DNA of 61,753 nucleotides from CAYNLY01 sp964398225 (lineage in GTDB: Bacteria; Pseudomonadota; Zetaproteobacteria; Mariprofundales; Mariprofundaceae): assembly GCA_964398225.1 (NCBI GenBank), contig CAYNLY010000003.1:1-61753 (forward strand), written 5' to 3'. Position 1 is the stretch's first letter; each line of letters begins with the position of its first letter. This document shows, piece after piece, positions 56,075-61,753 of the stretch. The translations under genes and the position numbers were made by a program. The notes below the pieces were generated by a model that saw nothing but the letters and a program-made list of their open reading frames with translations, was not told the DNA's origin and searched no databases.

Positions 56075-56515
56075 CTAGCGGCCCATCACCTCCTGGGCCC
56101 GATGCGCCCAAGCGATCAGCAGATCGCGCAGGGCCTTCTGCCCGGGGCCGGACAGATGCCCGGGCTCAACGAGCTGGATTCGTTCATTGTTCGAACGAAC
56201 GGCAAGTCCCTCGATGCCGGCGAGATCTTCGCGAAAGGCGTCAAACCCCTCCTCGCCGAACCATCGCCGCCAGCGGTCGGCGGCAAGCTCAATGACCGGC
56301 GGCTCCACGCCGCGCGTCGGCAGCAGGCGAAACAGCTCGGGAAGGCCAGCTTCGTCCGCGCGCAAGGCCGCGCGCAGCCGGAGCACGACGGCATCCCCCT
56401 CGGGCTCGGCCGGCTGACCCGCCTGGCGCCAGTCGTAGAGAAGCGCCGAAAAGAACTCGCGATGCCCGGCATCGCAGCGGGCATAGAACAGCGCGGTCGG
56501 CGTTTCCGTATCCAT
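56075..56515 (-). CDS. Hypothetical protein
   Basis: A 146-residue protein I do not recognise. It is soluble and acidic in the middle, with YARCDAGHREFFSALLYDWR near the N-terminus and ELAADRWRRWFGEEGFDAF later. There is no signal, membrane helix or known motif. GGGG lies just before the ATG. It ends 9 bases from the DUF3426 stop and begins 9 bases after the ispF stop on the same strand, so it is probably the last gene of the ispD-ispF transcript. Confidence 0.7.
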   Translation of the reverse strand: MDTETPTALFYARCDAGHREFFSALLYDWRQAGQPAEPEGDAVVLRLRAALRADEAGLPELFRLLPTRGVEPPVIELAADRWRRWFGEEGFDAFREDLAGIEGLAVRSNNERIQLVEPGHLSGPGQKALRDLLIAWAHRAQEVMGR

Positions 56516-56524
56516 ATCCCCAGT

Positions 56525-57022
56525 CTAGCAGCCCGGCGCCTTCTCTTCCCGGCCCAGCAGCGCGACGGCCATCGCCGCAATCCCCTCGGACCGGCCGGTG
56601 AAGCCCAGCCGCTCGGTTGTCGTCGCCTTGATGTTCACCGCCTCTTCCTCCAGCCCGAGGCATTCCGCAAGCCTGCGGCGCATCGCGGGCACGTGCGGCG
56701 CAAGCTTCGGCGCCTGCGCGATCACGGTCGCATCCAGGTTTATGACCCTCCAGCCGCGGCCGGCGAGCCTTTCGCGGACCTGGGCAAGCAGCTCCATCGA
56801 ATCGGCGCCGGCATAGGCGGGATCGGTGTCCGGGAAATGACGCCCGATGTCGCCAAGCCCGGCCGCTCCGAGCAGCGCATCGCAGACGGCATGGACCAGC
56901 ACATCGGCATCGGAATGACCGGCAAGCCCCCGATCGAACGGGATTCGCACCCCGCCCAGGATCAGCGGGCGTTCCTCGGCGAAGGCATGCACGTCGAAGC
57001 CCTGGCCGATGCGCAGGTTCAC
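56525..57022 (-). CDS. ispF: 2-C-methyl-D-erythritol 2,4-cyclodiphosphate synthase
   Basis: Fifth step of the MEP isoprenoid pathway; a zinc-dependent trimer of 165 residues. It shows IGQGFDVHAFAEERPLILGG (metal Asp/His), AGHSDADVLVHAVCDALLGA and DIGRHFPDTDPAYAGADS, with TTTERLGFTGRSEGIAA at the C-terminus. The start is GTG overlapping the ispD stop (GTGA). Confidence 0.96.
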   Translation of the reverse strand: MNLRIGQGFDVHAFAEERPLILGGVRIPFDRGLAGHSDADVLVHAVCDALLGAAGLGDIGRHFPDTDPAYAGADSMELLAQVRERLAGRGWRVINLDATVIAQAPKLAPHVPAMRRRLAECLGLEEEAVNIKATTTERLGFTGRSEGIAAMAVALLGREEKAPGC

Positions 57023-57717
57023 CGGCTCTCCCCCTTCCGGCGCGCCAGGTGCCAGGCCAGCCATTCGAGGTCTTCCCGGGTCGTGATCTTGCGGTTGTGC
57101 TCGTCGCCGGGGCTTACGTGCACCGGAAACCCCGCGGCTTCGAGCAGCGAGGCATCGTCGCTGTGACGGTCGAGTCGATCCTGCTCGAGCGCCAGCGCCT
57201 CCTCGAACCAGTCGCGGCGCGCGACCTGCGGGGTCTGCACCGCGCGCAGCCGGTCCCGGCGCGGCGTTTCCAGCACGCGTTCGTTGTCGTCCACGCGCTT
57301 GACGGTATCGGCCAGCGGCACGCCCGGCACGGCCGCACCATGGCGTTCGGCGCAGTCCAGCAGCCGCGCCAGCATCGAAGCGCCGGGAATCGGGCGCGCG
57401 GCATCGTGCACCGCAACATACTCGACCTCGTCCGGAAGCGCCCGCAGCCCGTTCCGCATCGAGGCCGAACGGACCGCGCCGCCCGCAACCGGCGGCCGGA
57501 GCTCGAACGGATAGGAAGCGCCCGCAACCGCCTCCTCCCAGAGGCGGTCGTCCGGACCGATCACCGGCTGAACCACCCGGAACCTCGGCTCGGCGGCCAG
57601 ATGATCGAGCGCAATCCGCACCAGCGGCCGCCCGTCCACCTCGGCATACTGCTTCGGAATCGAGCCCCCGAACCGGCGCCCGCTTCCCGCCGCGAGCAAG
57701 ATCACGCCCACCTGCAT
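57019..57717 (-). CDS. ispD: 2-C-methyl-D-erythritol 4-phosphate cytidylyltransferase
   Basis: Third step of the MEP pathway: CTP plus MEP to CDP-ME. It is 232 residues. It shows VILLAAGSGRRFGGSIPKQY (nucleotide loop), VAVHDAARPIPGASMLARLL and KITTREDLEWLAWHL. I used the ATG at 57717, which begins the core strand MQVGVILLAAG. It is followed by the overlapping ispF. Confidence 0.96.
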   Translation of the reverse strand: MQVGVILLAAGSGRRFGGSIPKQYAEVDGRPLVRIALDHLAAEPRFRVVQPVIGPDDRLWEEAVAGASYPFELRPPVAGGAVRSASMRNGLRALPDEVEYVAVHDAARPIPGASMLARLLDCAERHGAAVPGVPLADTVKRVDDNERVLETPRRDRLRAVQTPQVARRDWFEEALALEQDRLDRHSDDASLLEAAGFPVHVSPGDEHNRKITTREDLEWLAWHLARRKGESR

Positions 57718-57796
57718 GAGCCCGATTGTGGCAGCGGCGCTTATGAGGTCAACGCGCCCGTTTGCATCGGACGGAGCGGGCGGGAAGAATCGCCGC

Positions 57797-58615
57797 ATGA
57801 ACACCGATCTATTGTTCCTGCTCGCCGCGGCCAGCACCTGGGCGGCCTTTGCCCTGCTCTGGCGCAGCACGCTGGGCGGTGGCGAGCGCGCGGGCGGCGA
57901 GGTCCAGGCCGTGGCCGGGCTTGTCGGCGCAAGCCTCGTGCTGAACCTGTGGGCGCTGCACCTGATCGAAACGGTCACCGCCGAAGGCATCAACTTCACG
58001 CTCGCCGCCAGCGCCTCGCTGGCGACGCTGATCGTGCAGGGCATCTATCTGATCGGCCTGATCCGCCACGGCGTGCAGGGACTGGGGCTGTTCCTGCTGC
58101 CGGCGACGGGGCTGGCGCTGGCCGCGATCCCGATGCTGCCCGAGGCCCACGAGCCCAACTGGGTGCGCACCTCGTCGCTGCTGGAAACCGGGCACCTGCT
58201 GATCTCGCTGGTCGGCTACGCGGTGCTGACGCTGGCGGCCGTGCATGCGCTGATGCAGCTGATCCTGGACCGCAAGCTCAAGCGCAAGGAGGTGGGCCGA
58301 CTCGTCGGCGCGCTGCCCTCGCTGGTCGAGATCGAGCGGCACATGATGGCGCAGGTGCGCCTGGCGACGGTGCTGATCGGGCTCAGCATTCTCACCGGAC
58401 TCGTCTGGCAGTGGGAGTCCTTCGGCCGCTTTGCGCTGCTCAACCACAAGGTGCTGCTCGCGCTGTTCGCGTTCGGCGTGCTCGTGCTGCTTCTGGTCAA
58501 GCGCAGCCGGGCACGGTGGCCCGCAAGCCTTGCCAGCCGGGTCGTGCTCACCGCCTACGGCCTGCTGCTGCTTGCCTATTACGGCGTGAAGCTCGTTCAG
58601 TCCTGGCTGCATTGA
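57797..58615 (+). CDS. CcsA/YpjD-like membrane protein (cytochrome c assembly family)
   Basis: A 272-residue protein with about eight membrane helices and the family stretch LVWQWESFGRFALLNHKVLL. It belongs to the HemX/YpjD branch of the CcsA/CcmF fold; the tryptophan-rich haem-handling WWD loop of CcsA is absent, so a role in cytochrome c maturation is not shown. GGGAAGA precedes the ATG. The adjacent CorC-like gene downstream matches the E. coli ypjD/yfjD pairing. It is divergent from ispD by 79 bases. Confidence 0.85.
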   Translation: MNTDLLFLLAAASTWAAFALLWRSTLGGGERAGGEVQAVAGLVGASLVLNLWALHLIETVTAEGINFTLAASASLATLIVQGIYLIGLIRHGVQGLGLFLLPATGLALAAIPMLPEAHEPNWVRTSSLLETGHLLISLVGYAVLTLAAVHALMQLILDRKLKRKEVGRLVGALPSLVEIERHMMAQVRLATVLIGLSILTGLVWQWESFGRFALLNHKVLLALFAFGVLVLLLVKRSRARWPASLASRVVLTAYGLLLLAYYGVKLVQSWLH

Positions 58616-58628
58616 GTTCCGGGCAACG

Positions 58629-59900
58629 ATGGAGCATCTGACGCTGCCGCTGGGCGCGGCCGTCGGCGCCCTGTTCTTCCTGCTGCTGCTCTCCGCCTTC
58701 TTTTCCGGCTCGGAAACGGCGCTGACCCGCGCACGCCCCGCCGCCCTCAGAAGCCTCGCCCGACAGGGGCACAAGGGCGCGCGCACGGCCGAAAAGCTGA
58801 TCGGACAGCCCGACCGGATGCTGGCGACGATCCTGCTCGGGAACAATTTCGTGAACATCGCCGCCTCTTCCCTGGCCACGGCGATCTTCGTCGACCGCTT
58901 TGGCGAGGCCGGCATCGTCTACGCCACGGTGGCGATGACGGTGATCGTGCTGATCCTGGCCGAAATCCTTCCCAAGACGGTCGCGGTCGCGCATGCCGAG
59001 GCGATCGCCTCGGGCATCGCCACCCCGATGCGCTTCGTGCAGATGCTGCTTTCCCCGCTCGTGCGCGCGCTGATGTATGTGATCGACGGGCTCAAGCGGC
59101 TTCTGGGTATTCCCGAAGGTGGCGCGGCCGCGCCCAGCCATCGGGAGCTCGCCTCGATGGTGAGCATCAGCGCCGAATCCGGCCTGCTCGACCGCGCGCG
59201 CGGGCAGATGCTCCAGGGATCGCTGCGGCTGCACGAGGTTCCCGTCAAGGCGCTGATGACGCCCCGGCACGAGATGGTCATGCTCGACGGCAGCCGAACC
59301 GTGGCCGAGTGCCTGCGCGAGGCGGCCCACCGGCCCTACTCCCGCTATCCGGTCTACCTCGAGCGGCCGGACCGGCTGATCGGCATCGTGCATCTGAAGG
59401 AGCTGATCACGATCCAGCCGGACGACCGGAAGCTTTCGGACGCGATCGGCACCCGCGACGTTCCCTACGTGCCGGCCACCAAGAACGCGCTCAAGCAGCT
59501 GTTCGATTTCCAGGCCCGCCGCCAGCACATGGCAATCGTCGTGGACGAGTTCGGCGACATCGAGGGGCTGATCACGCTGGAGGACATCATCGAGGACATC
59601 GTCGGCGAGATCGAGGACGAGTCGGACCTTCCCCGCCCGACCCGGCACATCTGGCCGCAGCACGACGGCAGCATCATCGCCGCCGGCCGGGCCGTCATTC
59701 ACGACCTCAATCTCGCGCTCGATGCCGAGCTTCCCGAACAGGGCGCGACGACGCTGGGCGGGCTTATCATCCGCGAACTCGGGGACACGCCCGAAGGCCC
59801 CGTCTGCCTGAAGATCGGGCCCGTGCGGATCGAGGTGCTGGCGATGGAGGACGAATGGATCCGCAGGGTTCGCCTGCGCAGGGCCGACGAACCGGCCTGA
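58629..59900 (+). CDS. CNNM/CorC-family (YfjD-like) membrane protein
   Basis: A 423-residue protein. The DUF21 membrane domain (about residues 1-190) has LLSAFFSGSETALTRARPAA and LLGNNFVNIAASSLATAIF. A CBS pair (about 205-330) has VPVKALMTPRHEMVMLDGSR and IVVDEFGDIEGLITLEDIIE. A CorC_HlyC domain (about 345-420) follows. Family members are linked to Mg/Co transport. It is 13 bases downstream of the YpjD-like gene. Its TGA abuts the stop of the glycosylase gene on the other strand (TGATCA). Confidence 0.92.
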   Translation: MEHLTLPLGAAVGALFFLLLLSAFFSGSETALTRARPAALRSLARQGHKGARTAEKLIGQPDRMLATILLGNNFVNIAASSLATAIFVDRFGEAGIVYATVAMTVIVLILAEILPKTVAVAHAEAIASGIATPMRFVQMLLSPLVRALMYVIDGLKRLLGIPEGGAAAPSHRELASMVSISAESGLLDRARGQMLQGSLRLHEVPVKALMTPRHEMVMLDGSRTVAECLREAAHRPYSRYPVYLERPDRLIGIVHLKELITIQPDDRKLSDAIGTRDVPYVPATKNALKQLFDFQARRQHMAIVVDEFGDIEGLITLEDIIEDIVGEIEDESDLPRPTRHIWPQHDGSIIAAGRAVIHDLNLALDAELPEQGATTLGGLIIRELGDTPEGPVCLKIGPVRIEVLAMEDEWIRRVRLRRADEPA

Positions 59901-60644
59901 TCAGCCGCCGGTTTCGACGCGCAGCCTCAGGATCGTTTCCATCAGGTCCTCCCAGCCGCGGCGCTTCTGGGCGGGGGATCGGAGCAGGTAGGCCGGATGG
60001 TAGGTCACCCGCACCGGGATGCCGCGCCATTCGTGCCAGCGGCCGCGAAGCGCCGCAAGCGGGGCATCGTTTCCCAGCACGGTGCGCGCGGCCACCCGAC
60101 CGAGCAGCACGATGACGGCGGGATCGAGAAAGGCCATCTGGCGCTCGAACCAGTAGCTGCAGGCCTCGATTTCCTCCGGCTTCGGATCGCGGTTGGCCGG
60201 AGGCCGGCACTTGATCGTGTTCAGGATGTACACCTTCGAGCGGTCCAGGCCCAGCGCGAGCAGCATCCGGTCCAGAAGCTTCCCCGCCTTGCCGACGAAC
60301 GGCTCCCCCTTCCGGTCCTCGTCCCCGCCCGGCGCCTCGCCGATCAGAATGAGGCGGGCCTTCGGGTTGCCGCTTCCGAAGACGACCTTCGTGCGCGTCT
60401 CGGCAAGCCGGCAGCGGCGGCAGTTCCGGGCCTCGCGTTCGAGCTCTTCGATCGTGCGCGCTTCGCTCTCCGCGGATGGCGCTAAAGACTGAGCCGTGTT
60501 GCCGAGCATCCTGGATGGATCGGAAGGCTTCAGGGCGGCTGCGTCCGTCCGTTCGGACGGGAACGAACACCGATCGAGCCAGGCCAGCTGCGGCTCGTCG
60601 AGGCCGCAGACGCGGAGGTAGGCCTTCAGTGCGGGATCCGGCAC
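59901..60644 (-). CDS. Family 4 [4Fe-4S] uracil-DNA glycosylase
   Basis: A 247-residue repair enzyme that removes uracil from DNA. The catalytic domain (about residues 65-245) has motif A LIGEAPGGDEDRKGEPF and motif B TYHPAYLLRSPAQ. The cluster cysteines are in NCRRCRLAETR, IKCRPPANR and EACSYWFERQ. The first ~65 residues form an extension I do not recognise. The start is GTG directly after the fbp stop (TGAGTG), so the two are co-transcribed. It converges on the CorC-like gene with abutting stops. Confidence 0.93.
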   Translation of the reverse strand: MPDPALKAYLRVCGLDEPQLAWLDRCSFPSERTDAAALKPSDPSRMLGNTAQSLAPSAESEARTIEELEREARNCRRCRLAETRTKVVFGSGNPKARLILIGEAPGGDEDRKGEPFVGKAGKLLDRMLLALGLDRSKVYILNTIKCRPPANRDPKPEEIEACSYWFERQMAFLDPAVIVLLGRVAARTVLGNDAPLAALRGRWHEWRGIPVRVTYHPAYLLRSPAQKRRGWEDLMETILRLRVETGG

Positions 60645-61592
60645 TCAGTCCGCAAGCATTTCGACGGCGCGCGCCGCTCCCAGATAGACCGGCACGCGCT
60701 GATGCAGGCCGGCGGGCTCGATGTCCAGCACCGAGCCGCCGCGGCTCATCGCCCGGCCACCGGCCTGCTCGACGAGGAAGCCCATCGGAATCGCCTCATA
60801 GAGCAGGCGGAGCTTTCCATCCGGATTCTTCTCGTCGGCCGGATACAGGAACACGCCGCCCTTGAGCAGCGTCCGGTGCATGTCCGCAACCATCGAGCCG
60901 ACGTAGCGCATGCCAAGCCCCGTGGCCTGCTTCATCGCGGCAAAGCGTTCGCGCAAGTCTCCGAGCCAGCGGTCCGCATTGGCCTCGTTCACCGAATAGT
61001 ATCCGCCCTCGGCGGGGATCCTGATAACGGGATGCGAAAGCTCGAAGCGGGCCGTGTTGGGGTTGTAGGTAAACCCGTGCACGCCCTCGCCCACCGAGCA
61101 GACCAGCATCGTCGCCGGCCCGTAGAGCACGTAACCGGCCGCCAGCACCTGACGGCCCGACTGCAGCGTGTCCGCCTCAACGGGACGCGCATCGTTCGGA
61201 CTCTTCCGGCGGACGATCGAGAAGATCGTGCCCACCGGCCCGTCGACGTCAAGATTGGACGAGCCGTCGAGCGGATCGACGAGCACCAGATAGTCGGCGC
61301 CCGCGTATTCCTCGATCACCTGCAGCTCCTCCTGCTCCTCGGAGCCGACCGCGCAGACAAAGCCGGTCGAGCGCATCTCCTCGAGGAAAATCTCATCGGA
61401 AAGCACATCGAGTTTCTGCTGCTGCTCGCCCTGGACGTTCTCGGCCCCGGCCGCGCCCAGCGCACCGCGAAACACGGCGCCGCGCAGCAGGTAGGCGATT
61501 TCGGTCGCGGCCCGTCCCACCCCCTGGATGATCGGCATCATCGCCGGACCGTTTTTCCCCTGGCTTGCAATCCAGTTCAGCGTCCTGGCCAT
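60645..61592 (-). CDS. fbp: Class I fructose-1,6-bisphosphatase
   Basis: A gluconeogenic (or Calvin-cycle) phosphatase giving fructose-6-phosphate, 315 residues. The metal-binding VDPLDGSSNLDVDGPVGTIF is perfect, with SEEQEELQVIEEY before it. The NRWL-type ADMHRTLLKGGVFLYPADE and YEAIPMGFLVEQAGGRAM complete the substrate site. The ATG at 61592 has GGGAGGG seven bases upstream. A TATCAT at 61623-61628 could be a -10, but the -35 is poor. A tRNA-Asp terminator lies just upstream. Confidence 0.95.
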   Translation of the reverse strand: MARTLNWIASQGKNGPAMMPIIQGVGRAATEIAYLLRGAVFRGALGAAGAENVQGEQQQKLDVLSDEIFLEEMRSTGFVCAVGSEEQEELQVIEEYAGADYLVLVDPLDGSSNLDVDGPVGTIFSIVRRKSPNDARPVEADTLQSGRQVLAAGYVLYGPATMLVCSVGEGVHGFTYNPNTARFELSHPVIRIPAEGGYYSVNEANADRWLGDLRERFAAMKQATGLGMRYVGSMVADMHRTLLKGGVFLYPADEKNPDGKLRLLYEAIPMGFLVEQAGGRAMSRGGSVLDIEPAGLHQRVPVYLGAARAVEMLAD

Positions 61593-61645
61593 CGTCGTCC
61601 CTCCCGAAACCCGGATGCTCGGATGATACCGCAAGCCGGAGGCGC

Positions 61646-61671
61646 AAAAAAGCCCGCGGAAACCCGCGGGC
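61646..61671 (-). terminator. Rho-independent terminator of tRNA-Asp
   Basis: On the minus strand, GCCCGCGG pairs with CCGCGGGC (8 bp, 4-nt loop), followed by six T. It is 28 bases after the tRNA-Asp 3' end and isolates fbp from the tRNA transcript. Confidence 0.88.
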
Positions 61672-61699
61672 CCGACAGGCCGAATGGATATCTGATAAG

Positions 61700-61753
61700 T
61701 GGCGGAGCGGACGGGACTCGAACCCGCGACCTCCGGCGTGACAGGCCGGCATT
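61700..61753 (-). tRNA. tRNA-Asp (anticodon GTC), 5' part cut by window edge
   Basis: The 3' 54 nt are present: the anticodon arm CCGGC-CTGTCAC-GCCGG with anticodon GTC, the variable loop, the T arm GCGGG-TTCGAGT-CCCGT, the acceptor 3' strand and the encoded CCA. The 5' acceptor and D arm lie beyond the window. Confidence 0.93.

Overview
This is a gene-dense stretch of a high-GC bacterial chromosome. No gap between features exceeds about 175 bases, and I see no insertion sequence, prophage, CRISPR array or long repeat. Conserved gene orders point to a gammaproteobacterium: pheA-hisC-tyrA-aroA-cmk-rpsA-ihfB-lapA-lapB-pyrF, leuS-lptE-holA, ftsE-ftsX-rpoH, rpsO-pnp and ispD-ispF. The accessory signalling genes and frequent GTG and TTG starts fit a deep-branching, Chromatiales-like lineage rather than an enteric, but no genus can be named from sequence alone.

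Layout. Positions 1-3641 (minus): a cupin gene, then a SpoIIE-type phosphatase, fumC and a truncated PAS gene. 3688-3849: tRNA-Asn with its promoter and terminator. 3927-8065 (plus): a CHASE2 Ser/Thr kinase, a PP2C phosphatase and a double-FHA protein, forming a phospho-signalling operon. 8079-18700 (minus): the aromatic amino acid, histidine, translation, IHF, LapAB, pyrF and dgt superoperon. 18774-19745 (minus): a DedA-like protein. 19850-23487 (plus): argC, a DUF6776-like protein, bactofilin, a gamma-carbonic-anhydrase-like protein and a Ppx/GppA phosphatase. 23454-27171 (minus): an amidase, msbA and a DUF374-type acyltransferase. 27270-28349 (plus): a TPR-like protein with two cyclic-nucleotide folds.

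28391-33581 (minus): an M16 peptidase and cysE, then a short isc operon (iscR-iscS-iscA, an ACT protein, def) behind a near-consensus IscR type 1 site. 33605-36191 (minus): rpsO and pnp with a promoter and two terminators. 36210-43888 (minus): Crp-like regulator, CHASE2 nucleotide cyclase, TPR/beta-barrel protein, FecR-domain protein, lipoprotein and radical SAM protein. Divergent from this cluster (43993-45072, plus) is a second TPR/double-cNMP protein of the same 359-residue length as the first. Converging on that is a secreted Asp-box protein with a Gly-rich, Cys-containing C-terminal sorting-like signal (45079-46923). 47094-61753: bioA-holA-lptE-leuS, rpoH-ftsX-ftsE, a DUF3426 protein, ispF-ispD, a YpjD-like and a CorC-like membrane protein, a family 4 uracil-DNA glycosylase, fbp, and a tRNA-Asp cut by the right edge.

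The housekeeping blocks are ordinary. The most unusual content is the 37-47 kb signalling and envelope cluster. It places a CHASE2-sensing cyclase next to a degenerate Crp homologue, a cNMP-binding TPR protein whose first pocket keeps the cAMP-contacting residues, and a FecR/barrel/lipoprotein set. A possible reading is an envelope-sensing cyclic-nucleotide circuit with a non-DNA-binding effector; this is inference.
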